Assembly: GCF_030936135.1 (NCBI RefSeq)
Contig: NC_082634.1
Span: 136,501-200,500, forward strand
Length of the DNA: 64,000 bases
Source: Gavia stellata
Lineage: Eukaryota > Chordata > Aves > Gaviiformes > Gaviidae
Direction of reading: 5' to 3'
Below the pieces are notes generated by a model, which had not been told where the DNA came from, did no database searches, and saw only the letters and a list, made by a program, of their open reading frames with translations. Each line of letters begins with the position of its first letter. Within the stretch, counting starts at the first letter, position 1. Positions 53,001 to 64,000 of this stretch are shown in pieces. The translations under genes and the position numbers were made by a program.

Positions 53001-56000
53001 CCAGCAGCAGCAAAAGGTCGGTAACCCGCATCAGGAAAAGAGCTCCACAGGGACGTCGCCTGACCTGCTCGATAGGCGACGGAAAGCTTCGGATGATAAA
53101 CAAGCACCAAGGAAGCCAAAGTCTCTTCCATTTATGCACAACCAGTCTCGCTGTCCCAGCAGCCTGGGAGGGGAGTTACTCGTAACGATGATTTTAATGC
53201 AGCCTGGCAGCGGATTGTACTTCTAAACATGGTTCGGGCTTAAACACCCTTATTGAGCAAGAAAGACGTGGGGTGGGCAACCACCTCTCCTTGCTCCTTC
53301 TCTACTCCGAGGGCAGAGGGGTCCCTGCACGAACCCTCGACAGCTCTGCTAGAGTCCGAGTCCCCACGTGCCACGGGGGACCACCAGCCCAAATCTGTTG
53401 GGCTCCTAAATCTGCCACGTCCCTCTCACCTGATGACGAGGGAGCTCGTTCAATCGCACGCAAGGAGCGGGAGGCGAAGGAGGGATGCTCTGCAGCCGGA
53501 CCCGGGCTTCCCCCAGCGTCAGCCTGGCCTTCACCCCATCACCGTGGACATCCCCACCTTTGCCCGCGCTGTTCCTCCACCGATCCAACACTGCGGATAT
53601 TCTTGGTGGGGAAGGCACCGGAAAAGGGCGGATTTCTCAGTGGGGTTAAGACACCGCAGCCTTGCCACTGCCTCTTATGGTGCCAGCAGGACGCCAAAGC
53701 TGGGTCGCCACGTTACTGCACCACTCTTCGTTAGCGGAAGACCGTTTGGAAGCTCGGGGAGACAGGGGAGGCGAGCGGCAGGAGGAGAGCAGGAGCCCTA
53801 CTCCAGCGCTTGTTAAATCAACCTCCCGCCGCAGCAGCTATTCTGCAGGAGCCTGCTCTCAACAGAAAGAGGAGGAGTCACTTGGAGGCAGTTTGTAAGG
53901 CGAGAACATTTTAATCAGCTGAAGTATTTGTTTCAGGGAGGAAAAGAGGAAAAAAAAAAAAAGCCCAGTCCCACACAATCACAAAACCCAGGGCCTCCCC
54001 TTTGGCGCTAGATGAGATGGAGACACTTCAGACCCCTCGCATACCTCCGTGTCCTCGCTAGGGACAGTCGTGCTTCGTCACAGCGCACGCGGACGGTGAC
54101 CGACACCTTTTGGCACAATTCTCCGATGTCACTGGACCCAAATATGCTCCGCGGAGCACGAATTTCTGGCTGGGCTCGGCTTTTTTTTGTGCAGCGCAAG
54201 GCTTCCTCCGAGCCAGAAGCTGCAGGGTCAGGGGAGCGAGGCACGCCAAGAATGCGAACAGGGACTGACACGGCCATCTCCAGCTCTTCCCCCCGCACGG
54301 CGCATTAATTACACGTGCACTCGACGAGCAGGGAGGCTCCGGGACGGCAGGGCAATGAGACATCGGTGTCAGGAGGCGATTTCAAGGTGTATTTAGAGAG
54401 CGACCAGCGCTCAGCTCCCTCTCCAGTTACTGGAAAGGCCTCGATGTGGCATTAGTGACGGTAAAAACACCGTCGCGTTTGCACAACGCCCGGCCATGCC
54501 AGTGCTGCGGGCATGCAGCCACCGCTGCCGGGCAGGCAGCCGAGTCAGCTCCACACATCCCGGCCTCGGAAAACACGGAAATAAAAGCTCCAAGCAGGTA
54601 CTGCGCTGGCTGACGCTCCCCACTTCGTCAGGCCAAGAGATTTTAATGACCCGATTCGATACCGCCCGCCCAGAGGGAGCATGCCGCATGGTAGGAAGGT
54701 GAAACCACGAGTTTATGTCTTTGGCAACAACTCATTAACATCCACAGTGGCGCCTGGGTTAACGAAGCCGGGCTCCCTCAACGGGAGGCAGAGCACCCCT
54801 GCGCCCCTTTTCCAACAGCCCCCCCCCCGGAGCGGGCTGGATGCTCCCGTAACAGGCAGCTGAGAAGTCAATTTATGTTTCAGCAAGCGATTACCATTTG
54901 GTGCTAATTAAACTGCAAGCTGATTAGTCGAGTAGAACCTTTAATTAGCCCCTTACATCATTTACAGAAATTATAGCTTATTTGCACCGTGTAAGTGCAT
55001 GACACGGGGAAAGGAAGAACGGAGCCAGCACAGTTCAAAAGAATTACACTTTCATTATGTCCAACTTTATTAGAGAAAACAAACGTTTACTCAAACATCC
55101 TCCGCCCGCAAGGCAAGCGCCCGAAAACCGAGCGAGAAACTCGCGCCCCGAATCATTTACTCGGGGAGAAGAACCTTTGAAAGGTTTTGTTTAAAGCTGC
55201 AGAAGGAGCACATGAGGGGCTGAAGAGTTAATAAAAAATTATCCAATTGCCAATTAATCAAAATCTACGAAAAGAGCAAATCCTTCAGGAAGCTGGATTG
55301 GAAACAGGACCTGCGCCTGCGCCACGCAAAGCTGCCTTTGAAAACGCTAAACCTACCGCAGCTCGATTTGTGAGGCAGAGGGCAAATATTCCTCCCTTCC
55401 TCCCCCAAGCTCAGGAGAAATCAGGTTTTATTAAATAAAAACGATGCAGCTGTAATTAGGCTGCAGAGGAGCCGAGAAAGTGTCCCTGGGATTTCTCCTG
55501 AGCCAGGCGGGACTTTGGGGGACACATCCTTCCCTCTGAGCACCGAGGATGCGGCCCCAAAGCAAGCGATCTTGATGGGAAGGCAAAGCTTGCTGTGGAG
55601 CCAGGACCCACAGGCACATCAGCCCCGCTCCTCATTTTCCGTATGCTCCTTTTGGCTGTGAAAAGGACATCGAACCGGGCAGCGCAGCAGGGAAATCTCT
55701 CCAGAGTCGGGGAGAAAGCGCGCGGTGCACTAAAAGCTGCTCCTTTCCATGCCAGGACGTGAGCGTGGCAGTGTGTCGGTCCCCCGCAGCCCCATCAACG
55801 TTGAGAGGGAACCGTTTCTTCTCCAGCAGTGCTAAATTGGCCACGAAGGCTCTACGTAAGCTGCAACCGCCAGCGGTGATGTAAAATTACGCTTCTTCCC
55901 ACCCCCTCTGCCAAACACCCACAAATTCCTAAATTATTCATCGGAAAAGTCAAGTGCGGAGGATCCGAGCCCGCAAGGCAAAAAGCGCGTCGCAGGGACA

Positions 56001-59000
56001 TTCCACAAACGTGCTCTGGGGCTGCCTCATCCCAAACTTCGTCCCTTCCAGAGCCGATCTCCTCCAGCGCTGCTTTCTCCTCCTCGCTGCTCCGACAGCT
56101 CCCCAGCGTGCGGCATCCAGGTTTCAGGCTGCACTGATTTGCTCTGCTCACCCCCAGCGAGGTGGGCAGCAATTAGGGAGACATCAGCGACAAAATCTTC
56201 GCCTTCTAAATGGAGACGGACGGGCAAACCCCCGGCTCGCAGAGCCCACACGTCAATAAAGGCGTCGCCAACGCAGCAACAAAGTGCGTTGAATGGTTCA
56301 GAGCAAAACCATGTGATTTTTTTCAATTTTTATAGAGACTGCTTCCTTCTGGCACATTTGATAAGCGCTGGTAAAATAAATGTCACCTCCGCACACGCAA
56401 ATAAAGATAACCGGTATCTGGAAAGCATCTGGGAACTCGGAACAACACGGAAGGGGGAGCAGAGCAGTTTCCACTCAGCGGAGGTGAAACGCCACCTGAG
56501 CCATCGTGATCGTATCGGCATTTTCCTGGGAAACTTCCACGGGCATTTCAATGCCCAAATATGTTCCAATTCAGTACCTTTATTTGGGAATCGCAGGGTG
56601 GCAACTCCTCAGCAGAGCCAGGAGGTTTCCGAGGGATCTTTCTGAAAGTGGTTATAGCGGCTGGAAGACGGCGACAGCAGCCATGTTACGCCCTCGCCGG
56701 GTACCACGTTTCACAGTCCAATTCCTACGTGGCATTTATCTGCAGTTCCCAGAAAGCCTCCCTCAACCTGCGCCGGCAACAATCCATACATCTAACAGCT
56801 TTGTTTCTTAACCAGAACTAAAGATACTTGCCTTAAAAGGCTGCCAGGATTAGTTAATGTTTGTACTGGCAGCCAGCAGCTAGTTCTTTGGCCACTGTTC
56901 AAACTTCGGGGCTTTGTTTAAAATATTTTTTTTTTTTTGTTTCCACAGCTCTCCAAAGGTCTGTTACATCTTCCCCACCACCGCACTCCACAGCTGGGTA
57001 TTCTCAATAAATCCAATTTGCAGTTATTTATGAGCCTCCTGTGTAGGGCGTTGTCAGAGTCCCTCCGCGGCCCTGCAGCCCACCCGGTTAATTGCTGCAA
57101 AACTCAGTAAATTACAGGGAAAACGCAACTAAAAACGAATCCTGAAACTTTTCTTGTTTTGTTCTTGTTTTCCTTCGACAAACAAAGCACCACCGGCAAC
57201 GGGAACACACAGAAAACAAAATGCAGGGCGTTTATCTCCAGTTGCGGATACCTTCAGTCAAGTGAACGCATGGGCACAGGGAAAAGAGGTACACAAATTT
57301 GTAATTTCACAGCCCAAAACCCATACCTGTGTTGGGCACACGCTGCCTGCACTCCTGCCTGTCAGTTCTCCGTCCCCACTAAGAACTAACCCCGGTGCTG
57401 CTGGCACCAGCTCTGGCAGAGTTTTGGCCGGAATGGGGACCGGCGGAGCACCGCTGCCCCACGTTTATAGCCACGGGAGCACTGCAGAGGAGTTGGGAGA
57501 CAGCGATGTCTACTCTTGCCCTGCTCCTGATGTGCCAAAACCGTGGCAAAACCCTGTTTTCGAGGGGTTCGGCGTAAGGCAGGGGAGTTACGGCAGCCCC
57601 AAGGGATGCCAGCTCCTCCACGACGGCGCCCGGCTGCCTCCGAACCCCCGGCCCAAAGTCACACGAGACGCTGGAAAAATCTACTCCAGGGCTCTGCAGC
57701 TCAACTGACCACGAACTCGCCTGGCTACCGGGGAGAGAAGCACCCTGTGAACACTGATGGGCGTATAAAAACACACAGGACTGAGAACGCAGATAAAAGA
57801 CACCAGCAAAAACAATTCTTGGATGTTTTTCTATGCTTCCCGCAACCCGCTCCGGCTCAGCTGGACCCTGGCGTGTTAGTGAGCGCGCGGGGAGGGGGCT
57901 GATCCGATTTCCACACCCCAGAGAGCTGAGGGTGGCTCCGACAGCTTTTCTGTGAGAACCTAAGAGCAACAGCGATCATGCTTCCCCTGATTCTCCTCCC
58001 TCCTGCGCCTGGGGAAGAGCATCAGACGCGCTCTGGCACAGAAAGACCCTTCTCCGATATCGGATCACAAAGCACACACACAGAATAAGTACTTTGGAAG
58101 AGTGACGCGCGGTGGCTTCTCCAGCCAAATGATTTCGATTCCGTTTCCTACCTGTGAGGAAGGGAAAACTCTTTTCCGACTCAGCTAAGCATGCCGGGAT
58201 CCTCCGGTGAAAGACGCTGCACGAGAACAAGAGATTTCCGTAAGGCTCCCTGACACGCGGGCCAGCACGGTGCCTAGACCGCAACACCCCGTAGCCCACA
58301 TTTTGACTATTTTTAGGGCAGGGAGGGTTCGGAGGAAGGCAGAGCCCTATCCCTACCCTTCCCTCGGCTTCCCCACCCGCTGCCAGCGCCCCTCCTGCCT
58401 CGCCTCGAATTCCAGGGCTCCTCTCCACGCCCAGGCTCAACCCACCTGCCCTGCCTGCGCTCCCCCCTCCAGGCCCCCTGCCCCTCGCCCCACCAGCCCC
58501 GAGGGTTTGGGCAGGCCCCGCATCCCCCTCCCCAGCCTCCCCGCTTTCCCTGAGACTGCGCAGCTCCCTCGTCCCGCCGCTCACCGCCCCCCGGCCCGGC
58601 TCCCGCCCCAGCTCCTCAGGAGCCCCCAAATGCAGCTCCACACTCTCTCACCCTCCCCTTCTCCCCAGCACCCGCAGCCCACCGACTCCCTCACCCCCCC
58701 ACATCCCTCGGCCCAGCCTCCCCCCCCCAGCACCCCGACTGCCCCCTTCCCCCGGGACCCTCAGTCCTTCACACCCCCTTCCCCCTGGGCCACTCAGCCC
58801 CTCACACCCGACCCCGCTCCTTTCCCCCCGGCCCCCCCAGCACCCTCCCTCCCCATAGCCCCTATCCCCCCTTCAGGGCCTCCCCTTCCCCTCAGCCTCC
58901 CAGCCCCAGTCTCCCCCTTTCCCTCACTCCCTCCATCTCCTCTCAGGCCCCCAAAGCCCCCCTCCCCCGAGACCCCCGGGGCCCCTCGAGCCTCCACTTC

Positions 59001-59061
59001 CCCTCAGACCCCTCCTCGGCCCCCGCTCACCCCTCACGACGGGCCCAGCGCTGCCGCTCAC
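38019..59061 (-). other. PAK4: Long PAK4 5' intron, lower GC
   Basis: About 21 kb from the acceptor at 38019-38020 back to a proposed non-coding first exon near 59.07 kb. Base composition is close to balanced, unlike the GC-extreme flanks, and minisatellites are almost absent. I read both strands and found no recognisable exon, tRNA, LINE, SINE, DNA transposon or viral-type element; open frames here are under about 220 codons and match no family I know. From about 58300 to 59050 it becomes C-rich. Alternative non-coding PAK4 exons could be present but I cannot place them. Confidence 0.6.
54880..55270. other. AT-rich patch with homeodomain-like cores in the PAK4 intron
   Basis: Many TAATTA/ATTAAT cores close together (CTAATTAAAC, TTTAATTAGC, CCAATTAATCAAAATC) within a stretch clearly AT-richer than its surroundings. 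Could be an enhancer or just AT-rich intron. Confidence 0.3.
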
Positions 59062-59062
59062 C

Positions 59063-59431
59063 GCCGCTCACTCGGCCGCCGCCATGTTGCGATCGAGCCG
59101 CATCCGGGCACCTGCCCTGCCCGCGTTTCCCCGGCAACAGGCACCGCCCCTAGGGCGTGGCCTCGGGAGGGGAGGGCGTGGCCTCGGGAGGGGAAGGCGT
59201 GACCTCGGGTGGGGAGGGCGTGGCCTCGGGTGGGGAGGGCGTGGCCCCGCACAGCGTTTGACCCCGCCGCGCACCCGTAGGAGCGGTCGCGGTCAGGGAG
59301 GGCTAAAGAGGAGTGTGGCCAATCACAGAGCGAAGGGGGAGATTGGCTCTCCCGCTGTCCAATCAGAATGCGGCGCGGCGGGAAACGAGGCAGAAGCGGG
59401 TGGCAGCGCGCTAATATGGCGGCGGTGTGAG
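59063..59431. promoter_or_regulatory. Bidirectional PAK4/MRPS12 CpG-island promoter
   Basis: Minus strand: a proposed PAK4 exon 1 containing CAACATGGCGGC (59078-59089) with GTGAGCGG donors at about 59061 or 59071. Plus strand: proposed MRPS12 exon 1 with AATATGGCGGC (59413-59423) ending GTGTGAG|GTGAGC at 59431. Between them: an RFX-type X-box GTTTCC-CC-GGCAAC (59125-59138), a 21-bp tandem repeat with GGGCGTGGC KLF-type sites (59150-59247), and NF-Y boxes CCAAT (59319), ATTGG (59342) and CCAAT (59358). Motifs are seen; the assignment of both first exons is inferred. Confidence 0.65.
59150..59247. repeat. 21-bp GC/KLF-box tandem repeat
   Basis: About five copies of a unit containing GGGCGTGGCCTCGGG followed by TGGGGA or AGGGGA, inside the PAK4/MRPS12 promoter. 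Confidence 0.85.
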
Positions 59432-59625
59432 GTGAGCGCGGCGGCGCCGCTGCCGCTGTCACCGGGGCCGCGCAGGCGCCTCCCCCGCCGCTCTCCGGTG
59501 CGGGACGGGGCAGCAGCAGGGGCCCTGGTGGGGACGCGGCTGCCTCCCCCACCCCCTCCCCGGGCCGCGCTAACCGGACGTTTCCCCCTCAGGCCCCGCC
59601 GGTCGCGGTGCTGCGGGCCCGTAGG

Positions 59626-60176
59626 ATGCCGCTCCGCGCTCTGCTGAGGGCCGCGGCCTCGCTGCGCGGCTGCGGTGCGTATCCCGCCTCGCTCCCCGTC
59701 CCCGCCCGGCGCCCCCCGAGCCGCCCGCGGCCGCTGAACTCCCCCCCTCCTCTCTTTCCTTCTCCGCAGCTGCCGGGCCGCTGCCGCCCGCTGCCGTGCC
59801 CGGGAGGCGGCCGGTGCCCCTGTGCCCGCAGCAGGCCGGCGGCATGGCCACCCTGAACCAGATGCACCGGCAGGGCCGGCCCAAGCCGCCCCCTCCCAAG
59901 CTGGGGGCCACCTTCGGCCGCCCCCAGATCAAGGGGGTGGTGATCAAGAACCTGATCCGGAAACCCAAGAAGCCCAACTCGGCCAACCGCAAGTGCGCGC
60001 GGGTGCGGCTGAGCAACGGGAAGGAGGTGGTGTGCTTCATCCCCGGGGAGGGCCACAACCTGCAGGAGCACCACGTCGTGCTGGTGCAGGGCGGCCGCAC
60101 CCAGGACCTGCCGGGGGTGAAGCTCACCATCGTGCGGGGCAAGTACGACTGCGCCCACGTCCAGAAGAAGAAGTGA
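59626..60176 (+). CDS. MRPS12: Mitochondrial ribosomal protein uS12m
   Basis: Decoding-centre protein of the mitochondrial small ribosomal subunit. Coding exons 59626-59674 and 59770-60176; 456 nt, 151 residues (human 138). The first exon starts at 59593 and gives an Arg/Ala-rich presequence [16 protein letters not shown]. The mature domain begins near [20 protein letters not shown] and has the S12 signatures [17 protein letters not shown] and [20 protein letters not shown], ending CAHVQKKK. Start choice: the 59626 ATG is the first in frame after the acceptor and supplies a mitochondrial targeting sequence, whereas the downstream in-frame Met before ATLNQMH would omit it. Confidence 0.96.
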
Positions 60177-60242
60177 GGGCGGGGGGAGCGCGGACGGGGC
60201 CCCTCTGCCCGCGGGGGAGCGCGCTGTTCCTTTGCTGCGCCC

Positions 60243-60248
60243 ATTAAA
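60243..60248 (+). terminator. MRPS12: MRPS12 poly(A) signal
   Basis: ATTAAA 66 bases after the stop codon, followed within 50 bases by GT-rich sequence. A very short 3' UTR. Confidence 0.75.
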
Positions 60249-60297
60249 GGCTGTTGCTGCGTGGGAAGTGCTGCCGAGTGGTGTTGGGGGAGCTGGT

Positions 60298-60983
60298 GGG
60301 CACTGGGAAGGGGTCTGGGGGCACTGGGGGGGGTCCTGGGGACACTGGGAAGGGATCTGGGAGGACCTGGGGACACTGGGGGGGTCCTGGGGACACTGGG
60401 AAGGGATCTGGGAGGACCTGGGGACACTTTGGGGTGTCCCGGGGACACTGGGAAGGGATCTGGGAGGACCTGGGGACACTGGGGGGGGTCCTGGGGACAC
60501 TGGGAAGGGATCTGGGAGGACCTGGGGGGGTCCTGGGTACACTGGGAAGGGATCTGGGAGGACCTGGGGACACTTTGGGGTGTCCCGGGGACACTGGGAA
60601 GGGATCTGGGAGGACCTGGGGACACTGGGGGGGGTCCTGGGGACACTGGGAAGGGATCTGGGAGGACCTGGGGGGGTCCTGGGTACACTGGGAAGGGATC
60701 TGGGAGGACCTGGGGACACTTTGGGGTGTCCCGGGGACACTGGGAAGGGATCTGGGAGGACCTGGGGACACTGGGAAGGGATCTGGGGACACTGGGAAGG
60801 GATCTGGGAGGACCTGGGGACACTGGGGGGGGTCCTGGGGACACTGGGAAGGGATCTGGGAGGACCTGGGGACACTTTGGGGTGTCCCGGGGACACTGGG
60901 AAGGGATCTGGGAGGACCTGGGGACACTGGGAAGGGATCTGGGGACACTGGGAAGGGATCTGGGAGGACCTGGGGACACTGGA
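60298..60983. repeat. Minisatellite between MRPS12 and SARS2
   Basis: About 15 copies of a unit with GGGACACTGGGAAGGGATCT followed by GGGAGGACCT, alternating with shorter blocks (GGGACACTGGGGGGGTCCT, GGGACACTTTGGGGTGTCCC, GGGTACACT). Basic spacing is about 31 bp in composite units of about 60-120 bp. It fills the space from the MRPS12 3' end almost to the SARS2 promoter and is open in all plus frames. Confidence 0.95.
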
Positions 60984-60985
60984 GG

Positions 60986-61119
60986 CCTGAGGGCGCTGGA
61001 CGACACGCTCAGGGTAGGAACAGGGAGGGGGCGTGGTCAGAGCGCTGCGGGGGCGTGGCCAGTGCCTGGCCCGCCCCTTCCGCCACGTGACGCTCGTCAG
61101 ACCCGCGCCGGCGTCCAAG
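60986..61119 (+). promoter_or_regulatory. SARS2: SARS2 promoter
   Basis: Between the minisatellite and the start codon: GGGGGCGTGGTC and GGGGGCGTGGCC boxes, CCACGTGAC (61084-61092, USF/TFE type) and a YY1-type AAGATGGCGGC (61117-61127) that includes the start codon. Confidence 0.65.
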
Positions 61120-64000
61120 ATGGCGGCGCCCAGGGCGCTGGCGGCGGCGCGGCGGGCGGCGGCGCGGGGCTGGCGCGGGGCGGGGAGCGGGGCGGGCGGC
61201 GGGACCGGGCCGGGGCGGAGCCGCCTGTACGAGCACGTGCGCGAGGGCCTGAGCGCGCGGCCGCAGCTGGACGTGGCGGCGCTGAGCGAGCAGGAGCTGG
61301 AGCGGCGGCGGGGGCCGCTGCGGGGGGGCGACCTCCGCGAGATCGTGAGCGGGGCGGGGCCTCGGGGGGCGGGGCCTGCCGGGGTGGGCGGGCTCGCCGG
61401 AAGGGGGCGGTGCGCCGGGGCCTGGAGAGGGGCGGGGCCTGCTTGGGGTGGGCGGGGCCGGGGACCGGAGAGGGGCAGGGCCTGCTTGGGGTGGGCGGGG
61501 CCCGCCGGGAGGGGGCGGGTCTGCCGGGGGCTGGGGACTGGAGAGGGGCGGAGTTAGGGGAGGGGCTTCCGGGTGGGCGGGGTCTTCCCGAGAATGAGGG
61601 TCTGGGGGTGGGCGGGGCCTGCCTGGGACGGGTGCCTGGGGTGGGACCCTAGGGAGGGGCGGGGCCTGTAGAAATGGGCGGGTCTGCCTGGGGAGGGGCG
61701 GGGCCTTGGGCACAGTCTGCCTGGGATGGGTGTCTGGGAAGGGGCGGGGTCGAGGGTGGGTGGGGTTTGCCTGTCCTGGGGAGGGGCTGGACCTGGGATG
61801 GGCGGGGTCTGGAGGGAGGGGCGGGGCCTTGAGGGTGCAGGCGGGGCTTGAGGGGAAGGGGTGGGGCCCGGTATGAATAGGCGGGGCCTGGGGAGGGGCA
61901 GAGGGCTACAGGGAAGGGCTGTGTATTGTGCTGGGGCGGGGCTTGTGTGCGGGAGGGGGCGTGCCCACAGGCAGCCCCGCCCACACCGCCCCCCCCCAGG
62001 TGCAGACCTGGTCCCGCCTGGGGGAGGTTCGGGCCACCATCGCCCGCCTGGAGGCCGAGAAGGGGCGGGTGGCCCAGGGCGTGCGGGCCCTGATGGTGAG
62101 ACCCCCCCTCCGCCCCCCCCGGGACCCCCCCTGTCCCCCCCACCCGCGTCCCACCCGCTCTCCTCCCGCAGGCAGCCCACGACAAGGAGACGGCGGAGGC
62201 GGTAGGGTCCCGGGGCTGGGGGGGGGGCACGGGGAGGGGGTCCCCGCTCCCAGGCGGGGGGGTGATGGGGGGGATGTCCCCCCCCGCGCCCCCAGCCCCG
62301 TGTCCCCGCAGCTCCCCGCGTACGCGGCGCTGCGGGCCCGCGGCCGCCAGGTCCGGCTGCAGCTGCAGACGCTGTTGGCCGAGGAGGCCGCCCTGGACGA
62401 GCGCTTCTACCTCAAGGCCCTGCAGCTCCCCAACCGCACCCACCCCCAGGCGGTGAGCTGGGGGGGGACACACAGCATCTGGGGGGCGGCCACCGCGTCC
62501 CCCCGCACCCCCTGACCCCCCCTCTTCCCCCAGCCCGTCGGGGACGAGAGCCAGGCCCGCGTGCTGGAGGTGGTGGGAGAGAAGCCAGGTACGGCGGGGT
62601 GGGGGGGGGCCGTGCCTCAGTTTCCCTGCGGTGATTTGGGGGGGGCAGGAAGTGCCCTGGGGCTGAGAGGGGCTCAAAGGGGGGAGAGGAGGAGGAAGGT
62701 TCCTCCAAGTGATGGGGATTTCTGGGGGAGTGAGGATGAAGGTGCCCTGGGGGGGAGGAAGGCTCTAGGGGGGAAGAAGAGGGTCCCTGGGGTGAGGAAG
62801 GCTTGGGGGGGGGCGCAGAGGAGGGTCTGGGGGCGAGGAAGGCTGTGGGGGGGAAGAGGAGGGTGCCCGAGGTGAGGAAGGCTCCCCACGCTTCTGTCTC
62901 CGCAGTGTTTGACTTCAAGCCGAAGGGACACCTGGAGCTGGGCGAGGGGCTGGACATCATCCGCCAGCGGTGAGCACCCATGGGTGCCGGACTGGGGACG
63001 CCCGGGCGTCACACGTGTCCCCTGTGACACGCGTGTGTGTGTCCCCCACGACGCAGGCGCCTGTCGCACATCTCGGGGCACCGCTCCTACTACCTGTGTG
63101 GGGCGGGCGCACTGCTGCAGCACGCGCTCGTGCGCTTCGCCCTGGCCAAGCTGCTGCCCAAAGTACGTAGGGGGGGTCGCGGGGGGGCCCCAGGAGGGGC
63201 TGGGGGGGCCCACACCCCCCCAACACCGCTTTTCCCCCAGGGCTTCCTCCCCATGACCGTCCCTGACCTGCTGCGCGGCGCCGTCTTCGTGAGTGCCGCC
63301 CCCGTCCCCCCGCGCCGCAGCAGATCTGTCCCCCCCCCGCTGCAGCAGCCCTGCGACCCCCCTGTCCCCCCCTTTGCAGGAGGGCTGCGGCATGCAGCCC
63401 AACGCCACCCCCTCGCCCGTCTACAACATCGACCCCTCCCGCTTCGAGGACCTCTGCCTGGCCGGCACCTCCGAGGTGGGGATCGCAGGTGAGAAAAAAC
63501 GGGGTGAAACCCGGGGAAAATGGGGTCTGTGTGTCTGGGGAGGCTCCGGGAGCCCCGCTGCCCCCCCCTCCGTCCATCCCTCCGCTCCAGGGTACTTCAT
63601 GGACCACGCCGTGCGGCTGGAGGACTTGCCCATCAGGTACGGGGTCCCCCCCCCATTCCCTGCCGGGGGGACGGACCCTGGGGACCCCCCCACCCACCAC
63701 CTGGGGGTCCCAGGTGTCCGTGGGGGGGTCCCTCACCCCCTCACCCTGGCCAGGGTCGTCTGCTCCAGCACCTGCTACCGGGCCGAGACCGACACAGGGC
63801 GGGAGCCGTGGGGGCTCTACCGCGTCCACCAGTTCACCAAGGTACTGGGGGAACTGGGGGAACTGGGGGAAGGACCCCGGCATCCGGGCGGGTGGGGGGG
63901 ACCCGGCTCTGTCCCCTGTCCCTGCAGGTGGAGATGTTCGGGGTGACAGCGGCCGAGAGCGGGAGCGAGAGCGAGGCGCTGCTGGCCGAGTTCCTGGCTC
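61120..64000 (+). CDS. SARS2: Mitochondrial seryl-tRNA synthetase (3' end outside window)
   Basis: Charges mitochondrial tRNA-Ser. Twelve exons in the window: 61120-61344, 62000-62095, 62172-62201, 62312-62452, 62534-62588, 62906-62969, 63057-63162, 63241-63288, 63380-63488, 63591-63636, 63754-63841, 63928-64000 (partial); about 360 residues of roughly 518. Residues 1-40 are an Ala/Arg-rich mitochondrial presequence ([20 protein letters not shown]), then [19 protein letters not shown]. Exons 2-4 encode the tRNA-binding coiled coil. Catalytic-domain sequence follows: [69 protein letters not shown], and class II motif 2 in [12 protein letters not shown]…[16 protein letters not shown]. All junctions are GT-AG and in phase. 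Human SARS2 lies head to head with MRPS12; here it is downstream on the same strand. Confidence 0.96.
61350..61960. repeat. GC-box repeat in SARS2 intron 1
   Basis: Degenerate units of GGGGCGGGGCCTGC… and GGGTGGGCGGGGCC at irregular 20-60 bp spacing through nearly all of intron 1, comparable to the GC-box repeat at the start of MED29 intron 1 but different in sequence. Confidence 0.75.

Noticed and set aside
38019-59061. Search for transposons, endogenous virus remnants, tRNAs or hidden genes in the long intron
   Set aside because: No terminal repeats, target duplications, CR1-type tails, polymerase or capsid motifs, or tRNA-like folds could be recognised by reading; old or short fragments cannot be excluded.
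58207-59202. 331-codon Pro-rich ORF upstream of MRPS12
   Set aside because: Low-complexity C-rich DNA with no family resemblance; it runs into the promoter.
60232-61650. Plus-strand and minus-strand ORFs of up to 500 codons between MRPS12 and SARS2
   Set aside because: Products of the minisatellite; the real exons on both sides are conserved and in other frames.

Overview
This is a vertebrate nuclear window, most probably from a bird and from one of its very GC-rich, gene-dense microchromosomes. The proteins are close to human orthologues, introns are mostly tens to hundreds of bases, G/C homopolymers are everywhere, and introns and UTRs are full of minisatellites. The bird assignment is inference from these properties. 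The order follows human 19q13.2 read in reverse: SUPT5H(-), MED29(-), PAF1(+), SAMD4B(-), LRFN1(+), SYCN(+), PAK4(-), then MRPS12(+) and SARS2(+). All exon coordinates were worked out by hand from splice sites, reading frame and remembered family sequences.

Layout. 1-7590: SUPT5H, from its promoter to part of the C-terminal repeat region (the 3' end lies before base 1). 7940-10570: MED29. 10571-10708: a 138-bp shared promoter with PAF1 (10709-15213), whose first intron carries an array of CRE palindromes. PAF1 and SAMD4B (16007-21547) are tail to tail and may overlap in their 3' UTRs. 21.5-26.1 kb: the SAMD4B CpG-island promoter, then about 3 kb that is mainly three unrelated repeats of about 10-bp period, then LRFN1 (coding 26606-29037). 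30.5-32.1 kb: octamer motifs, an E-box/TC-box array, a TATA box and the intronless SYCN gene with a 30-bp minisatellite in its 3' UTR. 33006-37998: the eight coding exons of PAK4, followed by about 21 kb of lower-GC intron reaching back to a CpG-island promoter near 59.1 kb shared with MRPS12 (59626-60176). A minisatellite separates MRPS12 from SARS2 (61120 to beyond the window).

Functionally, three neighbours work on RNA polymerase II: SPT5 (pausing and elongation), MED29 (Mediator) and PAF1 (elongation and chromatin marking). SAMD4B is a Smaug-type RNA-binding repressor, LRFN1 a synaptic adhesion protein, SYCN a zymogen-granule protein, PAK4 a CDC42 effector kinase, and MRPS12 and SARS2 serve mitochondrial translation. 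Their proximity is conserved synteny, not an operon.

I found no new protein system and no mobile element or viral fossil that I could name. The most interesting signals are non-coding: the CRE array in PAF1 intron 1, the PTF1-like array and octamer cluster upstream of SYCN, the recurrent decamer minisatellites, and a 12-nt SUPT5H microexon. One apparent frameshift in SAMD4B sits in a C11 run and looks like a sequence-length error.
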